DNA from: Canna indica
Taxonomy: Eukaryota; Streptophyta; Magnoliopsida; Zingiberales; Cannaceae
Direction: 5' to 3'
NCBI GenBank assembly: GCA_034359265.1
Contig: CP136893.1
Span: 17,861,001-17,925,000, forward strand
Length of the DNA: 64,000 bases
In this document: piece after piece, positions 1-14,592 of the stretch
Numbering within the stretch: the first letter of the stretch is position 1
Layout: each line of letters starts with the position of its first letter
Translations under genes and position numbers: made by a program
Notes under the pieces: model-generated
What the model was told of the DNA's origin: nothing
The model's input: only the letters and a program-made list of their open reading frames with translations
Databases searched by the model: none

Positions 1-300
1 GAAACATACTGCTAGCAGAAAAACATGTTAAGAATCCAACCTTCCAAGTCTCACAATCATGAGAGGACAAACCTATGGTCATGTAGAACATTTCATTCTC
101 ACACTTAATTCAGATAGATAAAATTGATATTTCTTGTAAGTCAAACCAAAAAGCTCCCATTTCAACATGCACATAACCAACTTGTGGAAGTTGCAGCGTG
201 CAGATTCAGTAACAATCGTGTCTGTTTCCATTGTGATTTAGTCAAAGATGCACTGCCACACATGGAGGATGTATGAAAGCAGAGATGCAATGACTAAGTC
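1..300 (-). other. 3' UTR / downstream flank of the CNOT4-like gene
   Basis: This lies directly after the TAA stop of the minus-strand CNOT4-like gene. It is AT-rich and shows no convincing ORF on either strand. It probably holds the 3' UTR; I cannot place the poly(A) site with confidence. Confidence 0.5.
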
Positions 301-3300
301 TTACATCCTAAACTCCCTGTTAAATAGATCACCATTTGGGAAGCCAAGTTTTTGTTCCTCATTGCTAGAATATAACTTATGCCCAAAGTTCTCATTCCTC
401 AAGACTTCACTCATACCCATATCAGTTCCAGTCCACAAACCATTCGATCCATCCCATTGCTTACTCAAGAACTGTGTATTTTTCCATTGCTGGAATGACA
501 TCTGTGCAATTGGAGGTAGACTAGAATGGTTTTCTGCAGGATAGGATGTAATATATGCATCACCCATTGGCATGAATCTATCCCTCACAGGATCTGGAAT
601 GCCCAAGTTCTGATAAGAAGATAGAGACTGTTGCTTCAATATGTTAAGTCTTTGGTCAGACGAGCTAATCTGCATAGGGAATGTAGATTTAAAACCCAAA
701 TTTGAATTACTTATTCCCATTGGCATTCTCCCCTTGCCAACAGCCAAAATTGCTGGATCAATAAATTCTACATCAGCAGAACTTCCAGGTAGATGCGCTT
801 GATAATGATTACCAACTGGACTACCAAGCATATGGCTTTCTGCATAATCAAAAGCATAATTATAAAATTATGGTCTTACAATAAAGACTAGCCAGATTTG
901 GGAGACAAACCTGAAAATGATGTCTGATGTGTTTGAGTGAACCTATCTTGAGAAGAAAAACCTGGAGGAGGTGCTTTATTTGGAGCTGAAAATCCAGGTG
1001 GAGCTGATATCTTAGCCTTTGAAGTGCCTGCGATTCATAAGAGGAACAATTACAAAGAATGAACATCAACTAGAGAATTCAACCATATAAAAACAATAAC
1101 AAGATGACAACAGATAAACATCAGAGCATCAATCATAATCATTATAGCACAACTCCTCCTTTGAGGTACTTTATCCATGTAATGAAGCATTGTTTAGTAA
1201 TCTGTATTAATTACTATGATTAGGACAAAAATCTGGTTAACTAGACTAAAGGGAACTGCTATGATAATTTAAAAATGTTATTCATGAGATAAGAGTGGTG
1301 TTTATTCACTGTAACAAAGTGAGTGGGAATAGGAAAGAGAATAAATAGGAATAGCCAATAGGAAGGCAATGGCATAGCGAAGGAATAGGTATTCAATGTT
1401 TGGTTTGTAACAAAAATTGGGTGGAACCTGACGGAGTGGGCATTTCATACTGCAACCTTGTCCAAATATAATTGTCGGACAACCAATTCCTAAAACAAAA
1501 TTATAGTCTCGTAATAGAAAAAAGTTCTCAAGAATATATCTATTCTTGTTTCTGGACAATTATGAAATAGAATATCATTTCTGGTAATTTACAATTTACA
1601 TTTTACCATCAATCCTTTAATGCAAATTAATTCAATAAATTCAAACTTAGTCAAATGAGAGAACCAAAAATTGTATCAGAAAATCTGTATCACTGATAAA
1701 CTTTTCATCTCTCTTCTTGCATCTCCAAGATTACCGCTGATGAATAATTAAAAAACAAATGAGAGGAAGAAGAAGATTAGAGCTTAAATTGGATGAACAA
1801 ACAAGTACTGTGGAACTCCTTGCACTGTACTTCTATCATGTTATGTTTGATTGGCCAACCAATTATCCCCAAAGCTTAAATCATTAGGAAAAGATCCAAT
1901 CTATATTGTTAGGTTTGATATACTAGCTCAAGTCCAACACGTGGTATGAGATAACTTAAATCAAACTTAAATGGAGGTACATATACTTTTTATGCATGAT
2001 TTTGACAAATATCCAAACACCGAAGAGAACCTCATGTCTAGTACTATGTTAAGTTTGATAAGGTGACTAAGCTATCACAAAAACTTAAGTTGACATTAAA
2101 GAAACCAATACTCTTCACATGCTAAAGGGTAACCTAGAAGAGTTGGGAGCAATGTGAAGTGTGTAAACTGTGGTAAAAAAAGAAAAGAGTGGAAAGGGAT
2201 CAAAGTTAGACCTAAGTCTCTTGTAGTCTAATACCACTTAAAATCTTCAAACAAGTTATGTAAATATGGGTTTTAGAGACCTCGAATGTTGAATATAGTG
2301 TGTTTGCAAACCTTATGTGACTCATGTGTGTCACAATAATGCAGCTCGGCAGCAAAATGCTGCCACATTGTTGGTGACATAACCAAATTTAACATGGTAT
2401 TAGAGCAAGACCTCCTTCTGAGTTAGAATCGTGATAGTGTTAGACCACATGATGGGTTTGGACTAGTCACCCAATTTGCCTGCTCATATTGAGGGGGAGT
2501 ATAAAATAAATGTATAGCACCTTCCTAACATCTTAAGCCTTTGGAAAGATTGGTCGCCGATTCAAATTTAACAATTATGATCTGTAAGTGGTGTGGTTAA
2601 GCCACCAATCCGCATGTGCAACCACTTTCATCAAGGTGATGATGAACTTAATCCACCAACCCAAATATGTGGCTAAAGAGATCACTTTTTGAAATATTCA
2701 CTACAAAACTGGACTCCCGCCTCCCATATAAACACTCAATTAACAACCAAAAACCCACATAAAGCAGAAGAGAAAAGGAAAAAAGCAATATATTAAAGAT
2801 ATTAGAAACAGCAAAAGAACAGAAACAATATTATGACAAGCAAATAGCAAACAGGCTGACTGCAGTACACTAACAATCAACAAGTACTTACTAGCTGCAT
2901 TATCAGATGGGATAACACCATTGATGACATTGTTGCAGGTGCCAGAGGCATTAAACAAGATTCCATTTTGAATCCCATCTCCATATGAACCATTTGATGA
3001 GCTAAACATATGTGCATAGGCCTCGTGTTTGGTAGGCTGTATCGGATTCCCCTGGGTTTCCTGCCTGGCAAAAGAAAACCTAGACTGGTTGCTGTTGTTG
3101 GATTTCCATGAATTTAATAATTTTAAAGAATTTTCCTGTGTTTCAGTTTCCCCGAGAAGCCTAGCAAAACTATTAACTGTCGTTAATGAGTCATCCCATG
3201 GGTTGACATCTAGTGACAGTATATCTGAAATGATGTTGTTCTCCCTTTTTAAATCTACAGTTGCATATTTGTTGTTAGTGACAATACCATCATCTCTTAC

Positions 3301-6300
3301 TAAAGATTTCGACTTTTCTTCATTGCAGATCATCTCAGTACAATTAAAAGCCATCCTGGCTGAATAACTGCTTTGCTCATCTTCTTTGTGGCCATTGTAT
3401 AATGTGGATTTCTTGTATCTTAAATGAAATGACTCCATCTCCGGGCTATCAGAAGTGGAACCTGAATTATTGTCACTATTATGTGATTGATTTGGATAAG
3501 GTAGAGAAGGTAGATTATCAACCACATATGGAAGTACTTTAGTGTCACAAGCACGAAGAGCTCCACCCTTGCTATTAATTGCAGAGCTGTTTTTCTCCTC
3601 TAGTGGCTGAGAACCCTGTTCCCAAAATACATTCTGATCACATTCATCGACCGAAAGCAAATCTTTGCTCAAAGGAACTGAATCTGAGTCATTACTCAGA
3701 GACATTTCAGCTGCAAAGCAATCAGAATCTGAAAACTGGTGTTCGTTTGCATTCGGATGATCAAGCCTATCATGGCTATCTATACTTACTGAAGACAGAA
3801 TTGAGCATAAATTGTTTGTTGCACTGTTAATACTACTAGAACCTTCTGTGCCAAATCCTCTATCAAAACATTTGGGAATGGTACTATTTGCTGATATTGT
3901 ATCCTCATCATTTACATAATTAGATACTTCTTTGTCTTCCAGTCCACTGACTGGAAGATCATGTAAGGTATTTGAGGGTAACTGTGAAGTACAAGTTCCT
4001 TCCGAGACTTCTAAGACATCTATAGTTGAGACATCTAATGAAGACGTTTGGCTTTGCCTGTCAATAGCTGGTCTTTGATTTTCTAATCCTTCATCAGAAT
4101 TTGTCATTGGCTTTTTTCCATCAAGCTTCGATGTTATGACTATGTCACTATTCCATGATAATCTGGAAGAGAAATTACTTGCTCCGACTGTCCCCAATGA
4201 CAAACTTGAAAGTTCTATTGGCTGAGATAAGCCACAACTTTGCACAGCCTCCTTACTTACAGGCACTTCTGATGTCATGTGACTCATATCTATGACATTA
4301 TGCCAAAGAGAGTGCTTTTCACTTTCCATTATAAAAGATGGCAACTTTTCACTTGCTGAAATCTGGGTTTCGGGAATATTTGATGCTGTAACCATTTCGT
4401 CATTCCATGCAGAAGGATACTTCATGCTTTCAGTTAACATTGGTGGCAAACAGAAGTTACCAACCATCTCTACCTTCTGTTTGACATGGGGAACCTGAGA
4501 GGCTGCTGCACTTGCAATTGGAGACCGGCAGCTTGAACTTCTAAGCCCCCTGAATAAATTTAAAAGGTTAGATGATAACTTCACAAGTTGGAAAAGTTAA
4601 CTTACCGCATACAACATACCAGGAAGCAGCAGAAGGAAGAACAGTGGACTTTCCAGAACTGCTGTTAGGAGAACCTTTCACCTGGGTTAAGGCATTCTGC
4701 AAACATATAATATAATTAGCAACTGTAATAAACCAAAGCAGATATAAAAGATGCAAAAGCAGCATTAATATGGATTCTACAGACCAAACAAGTATAAAAT
4801 CCTAAACCACCTCAGTAGATAACAAAAGCAACAAAAATAATTTACATTTGAAGGACCCTTGACATGATTTCTGCCTGAAGAAATTATATTGCTAGAGAAA
4901 TCCTCAGCCGGAGGTGGTAATACATTTCCTGAACGCCGTAGAGAATTATTTGAAGACATTTGTGGAACCCTACTCCTGTAAATCCACAAGAAGACAAAAC
5001 TCTAATATGAATATGGAATAAGTATGAAATAACAAGATTGTCTACATTCTGTGGAAAAATGAGCCAAAAATGAAAACAGCATTTAGTAGACGCACAATAA
5101 CAAAAAATAAGTAGGGAAGCCAAGACAGTTGAATGCATGCACAAAATTCTCATTCAGTAACCTTGTAAATTCTCTTAATATCACAAATTAATAACAAAAT
5201 GTTTATTGCTGATAGGAAAAAGATAATCATTTTGGTAAAATCTGCATTGATGTGTTACAAAATGAATGAATGAATTATTCTGACAAAGATGTATTGTTTA
5301 CATGCAAAAATGGAAGACTTCTTCAATCAAGCAAGATGCCAATTCCTATGTGTGAGGCACAAATATGTGAACTTGGTCCAAAATTGAATAGTAGACCTCA
5401 TATCCTAAATTTCTTTGGTTGCATGTGCTCCACTTAGATTGCTAAACAAGCTCGAATTCAAAAACACACTTTGCATCAAAGAAATATGACTAAGACTCAA
5501 ACAAATATAAATCACCTGCAAAGGGTTAAAAACTTAAAACCAAATTAGATAATCTGAGTTAACATAGATTTTTTTATTACTAACTTTGATCATGTATATG
5601 AATATATTACATACATAGCTCTCAAACAAGCTTATAAACAAGTTTGCTCACAAGACATAACAAGCCAAGCTTTGAGTTGCTCAAGCTTGGCTCATTTAGG
5701 ATTCACGCCTAAAACTAAAGCTCAAGTTTGAGTCATCTAGGTACTGAGTTTAGCTTGAACAAACTTCTATCTAGCCAAGCTTCAAGCTACTTAGGAGCAG
5801 CTGAGCTCATTTGCAACCGAAAGCCTCCTTTACGGTCTGCACCCTGGCTAAATTTCTTACGTTAAAGTAGTACCTAGATGTCATCATAATTGATGATGCA
5901 ACTCAAAGTCTCAAACATTTTCATATAGATACAGTATTGAATAAATAAATCACTTGAAGAATCTGAATTTTGTAAGCAAAAGTGTCTAAATATCATAAAA
6001 GGCCAAAAGCAACAACAATGTATGTCTCCCATGAGATGAATATTGGTAAATCATGAATTACCTTGTATAAGCTGAAATTACTTCATCTTTCGTGAAACTA
6101 TCCTCCTGGCTACCTACATCATGCAAATACAGACAATCTGGATTGCTGCAGGTCTGAACAACCAACATCATCACTAGGAATGAAATAAAAAATAAACAAA
6201 AAATACCAAAATAAAATTTTCGAATTAATAGAAGAGATATCCAGCATTTTAGAAACATGCTATCTCCATACCATGTTTCTCAACCAAGCATGGCAGTATT

Positions 6301-8398
6301 TTGTTGTACCAAAGCATGCCCTAATAGGAGCAAAGTGCAGCATTATTAGAGAGACATTATGGGTAAAATGAATTAGCCCAGCAAACAAGAACCTGTACAG
6401 GTTTACCTCAAGGTTTTACCCTCCAAAACATAATTGTGTACAGCTTGGATACATCGAACAGCTTCTTCCTCTCTAGCATATGTAACATACCTGGTCCGAC
6501 AAAATTTGAAATTATTGTAAACCAAGATAACTTTATGCAATAAACTAAATATCATTAGGGTACTTCTTTTCTAACATTTTGTGATTGAATCATAAAAGTG
6601 CTATAAGAAAACTGAGGGGCCTAGACAAAACCATGTACAGGCTTTGATTCAATATTGTGTTTTCAATATCAACATCTTCAAGTCATCTATAGAAAATTAC
6701 AAGGGAAAAGTACTCGATAACTAATATTACTCATATCTATAAAAGTCTTTGACTTCGGATTAGTCAGTCATGAAAATATGCTTTAAAAACTCCAGTGACG
6801 GAAAACCTAATATACATGACCAAAACTTGGAAATAGATAAAGAGGACAAATATATGTCCAATTTCTAGCAGAAAGTTAAACTTAGAAGGATGGCAACTAT
6901 CAGTAGTCTAAATCCTAGTTTGAACACCAAAAAATAAATATTGACAAAAATAAATAAATAAAAACTGATAAATAGAAGGCTATGCAGTGATTGTTAAATT
7001 AAAAATAAATAGAACGGAGCATAAAGTGATTCATAAATTAAAAAAGACAGAACAAAATACAAATAACATTTTCCAGAACGAAATTATCATCAAGGAAAAT
7101 ATAGGACCAACCAAATAAGCTAAGCCTAATACAATTCTCATGCTTTAACATGATTCCATTTTCAAAGACATTTAACTGAGAATCTAGGGTATCTGTGTTG
7201 AACTTTATAACACTATATGTGAAACGGTGATGCTAATTTGGTAACAGAACACCACTAAGAAACACAGTCAAGTTTCACACAAAAGAAATGCAAAACTCAA
7301 TTCTATGCAAGATATGTAACTATCATTAAAATATATAGCAAAGGCTAAAGAGATAGAATTATCCAATTAATCAATTGAATACACAACACATCCACAAACT
7401 AATCCTAATGAGAATATCATAATGACATATCAACAGCATATAAGATTTAGTTTGCTCTATAGTAGGAAATTCAATTAACAGTATAAACATTGTTCTTTAA
7501 ATAACAACTGGATTACTAAAGAATCGTACCATAATCAAGCTAAACATGACTTACACACTAAAAGTGCCGTTAGTTGGTGTTTGCTGTGAAGGGCCACTTG
7601 CAGATCGAGAAATTGACACCTTTATAACTTTCCCATACTGACCAAAGTATTCCTTACGTTCAAGAATCTACAAAAACACAAAGAAGCCTCAAAAACAACC
7701 GCTAAGTTTATGTAAAGCATGAATCCTTATAAAATAGGAGACAAGACACGCACACTTTCATCACATAAGTTACTAGGTACTCCAATTATGTAGACAAGGT
7801 TTCTTTGTACCACTCTGACACTGCTAAGATGCTTCTTAGCCTCAACTGATGTTTTGATCTTCGCTTTTTGAGACCTCTGCTTTTTCTCAGTATTTACCTC
7901 AGCAACTAGCCTATCCAAAAGTAATAAAATATAAATACTCCCATCATAAGAAAGGCAACTATAGAAAAAATTGATTGACTTTTAAGGACACTTAGATGTC
8001 ACCTTTCACATTTAGCAGCCATTTTTACTACTCGTTCCTTGTCATAAGGCGTCCGGCATGCAGGGCATCGCCCTTCTGCATCTTCTTTCTCAGCCATGTC
8101 ATTTATTTGATGCCAACACCAAACACAGATCTGAAGAAGAAAGGTCAGAGAAATCACTTAAATGACATTTCTTCTGACATCTCCATGTCAAATAGTGGAT
8201 ATTTCAATCACAAAAAATCATAATAAGGTAAGAAAACATCTCCACAATAAAAGTCATAAAACCTAAACGTTTGGTCGATGAGTCAGCAGACACACATACC
8301 TCATACCCACATTTGCAAGGCTTCAGCTGCTGATCAGTCAGGTCCATATCCTCAGCACAAAGAGGGCAAGTCCTTTCTCCATCGTCACCCATGGTCAT
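301..8398 (-). CDS. CNOT4: CNOT4-like RING/RRM/C3H1 E3 ubiquitin ligase, 12 coding exons
   Basis: Exons read on the minus strand: 8398-8300, 8130-8003, 7910-7754, 7667-7555, 6490-6407, 6320-6272, 6153-6062, 4975-4846, 4696-4620, 4549-2892, 1027-911, 839-301. All junctions are GT-AG and in phase; they sum to 3,243 nt (1,080 codons plus stop). Visible domains: a C4C4 RING (Cys11, 14, 28, 30, 35, 38, 55, 58), an RRM at about residues 108-200 (NLVYIIGVP, then YVTY), and a C3H1 finger C-x8-C-x4-C-x3-H ending in CLYLH. The long exon 10 encodes a Ser-rich, low-complexity tail. Family knowledge: CNOT4/Not4 proteins are RING E3 ligases that associate with CCR4-NOT and act in mRNA decay and translational quality control. 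A second ATG at 8392 would drop two residues and fits the usual short N-terminus. The gene looks intact; the role is inferred from the domain set. Confidence 0.93.
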
Positions 8399-9070
8399 CC
8401 TTCAATGTTTCAAACATGAAACGCCACTCAAAAGCCCACCAATAATGCATCAAGTTAACAAGAATACATCGGAACTATCAGTTCCAAATTAGCAAATCCA
8501 ACATAGTTAAAAATCAATAACTTTACAAAGCCACTAAAAGGTCCTATTGTTGGGACTAGCTGCATATACTATCTCCCCTGCCAAACCACTGAAAAAAAAG
8601 TACTTCTTTTTCACTTCTGCCAATCTCCAAAATCTCCTCATTAAAAAATAATAGCATCTACAATAGGAACAAAGACGACACACAATCGAAGTAACTCCAA
8701 TCTAGTAAAACCAAGATCTACGACAATTTCCCCGTGGCAAGGATTCCGATGATAAGAGAAGCAATCATCAAACCAAGCAGTTCAAGAATCCCAACTTTCG
8801 GTAAAGTGGACACGATGAAAAAATCCCTAAAAAACGCATGCAACCAATCGAGCATCGCTTCGCATAAACCACCGTAGATCAGCAAAGTGAAGGTAAATCA
8901 ACAGAGACGGTCAGCAGATCGAGGGATCGGCGAAAGATCACTTACATTGGGGGTTGGTAGGGAGGGTAGAGGAACGTCGGCCGAGCAAGGGAGTGGAGGA
9001 TGCAGGGGGTGGTCGAGAACGAGCGCAACCCTTTTCTCTTCTGGATTTGATTGGTTTGTCCGACGAGATG
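8399..9070 (-). promoter_or_regulatory. 5' leader of the CNOT4-like gene with a probable leader intron
   Basis: On the minus strand a GTAAGT donor sits at 8945-8940, after a GC-rich stretch (about 8946-9050) that contrasts with the AT-rich DNA beyond 9,060. This suggests a non-coding first exon followed by a leader intron that ends just upstream of the ATG at 8398. The acceptor is uncertain: candidates are AG near 8400 or AG near 8428. Leader introns are common in plant housekeeping genes. Plus-strand ORFs here are shadows of this GC-rich leader. Confidence 0.4.
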
Positions 9071-10330
9071 CTTATGATATCATTTTTAGTATTTTATGAC
9101 TCGGTTCTATTAAAATATTGCCCACCATATCACCGACGTCAAAAGTCAAATATACCCTCGCTCTCTCGCTATATTAGCAGAACGGCCTCCCTTATTTTGT
9201 CTCGTGCCAATTTTGCCTTCCATAATCCATAATATAAATTAGAGATAATTATATTATGTCTTCATGTACCAATAATGTTATGATAATTACATTAAATTAT
9301 ATTAGCATTTGACTCATCACTTGAAATATTAAATTTTTCTTTATTTATTTATCCTAGGGTCACAATTGACCTCCAATTTCTTTTGTACCTGCTTGTTCTA
9401 TCATATCCAGTACGCGTATTAAACGCGTATCCATAAAAGTTTACTATTTTGGGGAAAATAAATAATAATATTTTTTTTTTAAATATCAAACCATATCTTA
9501 GGACTAAAAAATACTATATTTTTTTGAAATTAAATTTGTTAAAAGAAAATTATATGATAAATTAACACGTAAACTATACAATATACACCCTAAAACTACA
9601 CAATGTTGAAAATTAAATTTAAAAATAAATAAATATTTTTCAATCATTTAATAAGCACGAAAATAAAAGATTAATGTCAAAGTTATTAATAACTAATGAA
9701 TGAAATAAAAACATCATTTTTTGCTCAATTGCATTAACAAGAAATATTACACATAAGTTGAGGAGAGGCCAAGACGAGGTGAAGGCAATGTGATGAGCTC
9801 GGGCAACATTGCACGATGAGTGCGAGCCACAATTTGCAATAAGCGTGGATGGAGCCAATGCAAGAATTTAATTTCAATATTAAATGCAAATAAGATCTAA
9901 TTTTTACTAAAAAAATAATCGAAAAATGAATGAATAACATATCACATGAAGACAAATTTAGAATTTAGAAATAGACAAGAGTCACTCTTAACTCACAACA
10001 TGCGAATGTGATATTGATCGAGGGGGATTCGTGGTAGACTTCAGGCCTAAATTGATGGAGAGATAGTGCTTTTCCAAAGACTTGAGAAAGGAGAAAGGAG
10101 TATAGTTGTGAGAGTCACAACGACTTGCAATTGTGGGAGTTTGTGCAGGCATGCGACAAACTAGCGAAGGTGGCTAAACATTGAGTGTAGGTTGCGCTCT
10201 CGCGACGAGGATCCACCAGTCGACGTGACATGCGATGTTGGCTTGCGGGATTGGCACTAAAGCAAATCAAGAGTGTAGCAGCATGGTCGCAGACCAACTA
10301 ATCATCTCATCGCGATTGGGCACTCAAAAT
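9071..10330. other. Intergenic DNA, no recognised gene
   Basis: AT-rich upstream flank, then a moderately GC-rich part (about 9,750-10,320) with only short overlapping ORFs on the minus strand. None shows a family motif. It may be old transposon sequence, but I see no terminal repeats or target duplications. Confidence 0.5.
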
Positions 10331-11230
10331 TGGCTATGCATGATGTACTCCTAGCAAATATACTAGATCGGAATTTGGTAGTGTATGGCAAATTGAATAT
10401 CGTTCCCACGAGGATTAAAGATTGAGTACTAGGGTTTTATGTTGGTTAGGTTCTTTATTTGACAAACCAAATTTTGAAGTATTGAAAAACACAAAATATT
10501 TGAATCAAAAATGCTAAAACTGAAAACACACAAGGTAGAAATGCAATGGCAAAAGCAAGAGCTCAAATAGCACTTAGACAAAACATCCTTGAAACTCTAG
10601 ATTAGCAAATCTATTGGTTTATGCAATTTTCTGTCCAACCAATTCACTAAGGTGTTATTTGGTTGCTTGTAAATAGGTTTACAACAACTAGATTTATAGT
10701 ATTTGTTTGTAATTAGTGTTTGGTTAGCTACAATTAACCTAGTTGCAACAACTATGTGTTTGGAGCTTGTATTTGTAGACTGCAAAATAGGCTGCATGCT
10801 CAAAAGCCTGCAAGCCCATCTTACAGCCTGCAAAACCCAGGGCATTTAAAGCCTTGTTGCCCGACTTCTTCACTCAACTTCTTCGTGGCTTATTGTTCTT
10901 CGTGACTTCACTCTCCAAGTCTCCCCTTGACTCTCAACTTCTTCTTCCCTGTTGTGGGCACTCATCGACTTCTTCTCCCTTGTAGCCGACTGCCTCTGTC
11001 GGCTCTTATCGACTTCTTTGCCACTCTTCATATTTGCATTTCACTCTCCCTCCCGACTCCCCTCGCTGCCCGATTTCTTCACAATTGTTAGCACTCGCCG
11101 CCAACTGCCTCTACCGCCTATGCCCGACTCTTCGTCTTTGTCGTTGACTGCCATCATCGTCGATTGCCTCTAAGCACTCTTCGTCTCTACCGCCGACTAC
11201 ACTTTCCGCCGACTACTATAAGTTTCCTAC
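10331..11230. other. Probable retroelement and inverted-repeat debris
   Basis: Around 10,400 the sequence reads TCGTTCCCACGAGGATT, a phrase I associate with non-coding parts of plant LTR retrotransposons. From 10,630 there are TTTGGTTGC/TGTTTGGTTAG phrases typical of the ends of plant DNA transposons, followed by C-rich low-complexity DNA to 11,230. No complete element can be delimited. Confidence 0.3.
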
Positions 11231-11406
11231 ACTTGGATTGGAGTGGAATATGTGTCCAATTTTGCGTTTTACTTATATTTGTTTAGGTTTTAGTAAAGTA
11301 AAATTGGTGAATGATACTTAGGAGGAAAATAATTAACCAAACTACTTTGTTTATGGTTTAACATTGTGTTTGGATTATGGGGTTTGTAGGGTTTAGGAGG
11401 GGTTCA

Positions 11407-11600
11407 TCAAATATTACATTTTCTATGGACTTTGGATTTACATTCATTTGGACACCACACTTTATAGTCCTTCACTCCGCTAGGGTATCCTAAGAAAATA
11501 TATTTCTTTGATCTAAGTTCTAATTTTTTTTCATTCACCCTAACATAATTTGTGCTCCCAAAATTTTTAAGGTGATCATAAGAAGCAGGCAACCCGATCC
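11407..11600 (-). pseudogene. Ty1/copia polyprotein fragment (integrase C-terminal region)
   Basis: The minus-strand reading contains YDHLKNFGSTNYV and then KKYIFLGYPSGVKDYKVW. This matches the conserved region after the integrase core of plant Ty1/copia Pol (usual form KCIFLGYPxGVKGYKLW). Only about 60 codons remain. The expected upstream integrase core and downstream reverse transcriptase are not seen, so this is a dead fragment. Confidence 0.7.
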
Positions 11601-11649
11601 ATTTTTCCTCGATCGTTTTGAATTCAATCGATGAAGACGAAGATCAATT

Positions 11650-13260
11650 GATTAGGTAGCAAGTGGTGGATGCAGCCTCTTGTCTTTGGTAAGAGAAAAA
11701 AAAACAAAAAAGTCCCGTGAGAACACCCCTTTTGTCCTTGGTAAGGAGACAAAAAATAATGATAGCATTCTCCATTTATTTGTATTATCATATTCCAATA
11801 CTACTCTTAAGATTTAGAGAAGACATCAATTGCTTGAGCTTTTCATAGTAATATCTGATAATTATTATAAAAAATATTACTATTGTTCATTTTTTAAATT
11901 AATAAAAATATTTTATATTAATTTTTATTTTGTGATATTATCAAATTAATATTTAATTTTAAAAAAAGTTACTAATGGATACTTTTATTGTATTATTATT
12001 TATTAGAATAAATTATAAAATAATATATGATTTGAGTATAAATAATAAATATTATTAACAATGATATTTTATTCATTTTTCTCATTATTCTTGGTACAAA
12101 CTAAACAAATGAATAATTTTTTTATCTATTCTTGATTCTATTCAATAATAAAATTTTATTATTTATTTATTTTATTTATTATCTACTCATATTTCTTATA
12201 GTTTTATTTCATTTAATGAAATACATCCTTAATTAGTGCAGGGACTCTATTAATAATTTTCTCACGGATATGAGAGATATGTCTCTGGTAAACATAATAA
12301 ATTAACGTGTTTGTTCATTTTAAATTAATACAATTGTGGTGGAAGTATTTATACACAAATTTAGTTTTTATTGTTTTAAGAATATTATTCATTTTCTTTT
12401 CATAACAAATCAATTTAGTTTACATAAAATATTATTATTATTAACAATACAAATAACAATATTTATTAATATATTTAATTATTAAAATTAGTATAATAAT
12501 TTATTTTTATGTTCTCATGTAATATTATAAATATTTAAGGGCAATATTAAAAAAATTCATAAGAGGTTGAAATAAAAAATGGGCTTAAGGAATATTTATT
12601 TCTCGTCTATTCCATCAGAATTAGAAAATTTTAATTAACAGTAATTTTAGATTTTAAATTGCATTCCCGCATGGGCTCTTTGTAGGCCCATCTGCTTTGG
12701 GCCTTTCTAGACTCTAATATGGCAGATTTCTGCTGGATTAAGTCTTGGCTCCCCACTGCCAACCACTATGGTTCGGATTTTATTTTAAAAAATTATTATT
12801 ATTATTTTTGGATAATTTGATTCGAGTTTAGTCACAAACATTTATTGAAAATTTTGGAAATTCTGATTTAGAAAATCTAACTTGACTCGATCCGAAATAA
12901 TTAAAAAAGATCTACCTTGTCTCAAAATTAATTAAAAGTATCTTTAAAAAAATTAAATTTACCTGACAAGACTCATGAAATCAGACTTGAAATTAAATGA
13001 AAAATCTAATTTAACTCGACTCGATCCGAAATTAATTGAAAAGTCCAATTTGACCCGACCAGAAATCTAATTATTTGAATCTTAACTATCAACTTCTTTA
13101 CTGGAAAGCTAACTCAAACTGAATCTGTTAGAAATTTCATGATTTGGGTTCAGAATGAATTCAGACCCTAAAATATATGACTTGAAAAATTTAGATGGAT
13201 CAAATTTGAGTTAAAATCGGATGGTTATACCCCTACTTATAAGTTATAACCAAGTTGTCT
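11650..13260. other. AT-rich intergenic DNA
   Basis: Very AT-rich, with long A/T runs and no ORF of note. From about 12,780 to 13,240 there are degenerate GACTCGA/GATCCGA phrases resembling the interior of the hAT-like elements elsewhere in the window, so an old copy may be buried here. I see no intact termini. Confidence 0.45.
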
Positions 13261-13665
13261 CTGAAGTAGTGTTTGGTGCATTGCCAAATAGATTACTAGA
13301 CAATATATATTACCATCAACATAAATAGTTACCTTTTAGATTACCGGTAATATCACATTATAGTGTTTGGTACGCGTAGGTAATCTTACTGGTTATCCTT
13401 CTATGTTTGGTACAACAATAGAATTATCGAGAATTTTTTTTTATTAAAATATTCTCCAAATAAAATTAAGTAACTATAACCCCACAATATTTGATATCCC
13501 ACGACACCCAATTTGATCAACGACAACTAGCGACACTCCGTGGCCAACGACCAATGACATTCCGTCGCCAACGACACCCAATGTGATTTGTCAACCAATA
13601 TACTTATGGGTATACAAAGAAGAAGAAAAATAAGAAAATAAAAGTAAATAAAGAAAAATAAAAAG

Positions 13666-13998
13666 GAAAATGGTCAATCTTACTCCATAAGTATGGAAAA
13701 ATGTGCAAATTTGTCATTTAAATATGTTTTGTGCCAAAATTACATTCGTCGTTATATAATTGGATCAAATTTACCTTTTCCAAATTTACTTTTTTCTTAA
13801 CGAAAGTTCATGTCAGCAAATGAAAACCAACGTGGCAAGTAAAGCTCGACCACATAAGATATCATGGTGGAAAAATAAAACGACACATGGCAATTATGTG
13901 CGGTCCGCGGACAAGGATAATTTTGGCCCAAAGCATATTTAAATGATAAATTTGCATATTTTTCAATACTTCGGGAGTAAATTTGACCTTTTTTTTCT
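13666..13998. repeat. Palindromic foldback MITE, copy 1
   Basis: The left arm (TGTGCAAATTTGTCATTTAA) is repeated in inverted form on the right (AAATGATAAATTTGCATAT). The arms are about 100 bp. The same family recurs at 15,234-15,553. A foldback of about 330 bp without coding capacity is typical of a MITE with long terminal inverted repeats; the superfamily is not resolved. Confidence 0.6.
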
Positions 13999-14592
13999 TT
14001 TTATATTATCATAATTAATGTGATTCTAATTAACATTATAAAAATGATGTTAATATCATCTTTACCAAAATTAAGAAAATATAGGCTTGATAATTATACT
14101 TTGTGTTGTAATATGATATTCTTTTTCTTAATTACTTACTCAAAGATATAAATTATCCGCTCTAGCCACTTGTCCTTGTAATAAGAAACCAATCAACAAA
14201 ATCTATAATAGTAACTATGAGAAACTACAAACTAAAAAAAGATAAAAAGTCTCATGAATCTTGAAATAAACACATAAAAGAGGGAAAATAATAAATAAAT
14301 AAAATAAGCAAAACAAATAGCAAATGATATCAAGAGTCGAGATGTTTGCTAAATTAAGACAACACCATCACGATTTACAAATAGAAGCGTTACCACTATC
14401 TTATTAATAATTAAATTTAATCAAGTTCTATTTTAATAATAAAGAGATATCTTTTTAAATATTATTTTGTTTCATTTTTAAAAATTATATTTATAAAAAA
14501 TCCACTTAAGTACTTATTTAAATTCTTAGGTGGAAGCTAAACTTGAAGAAATAGTACAATAGACATAAAACACATTAACTGAGCACTACATA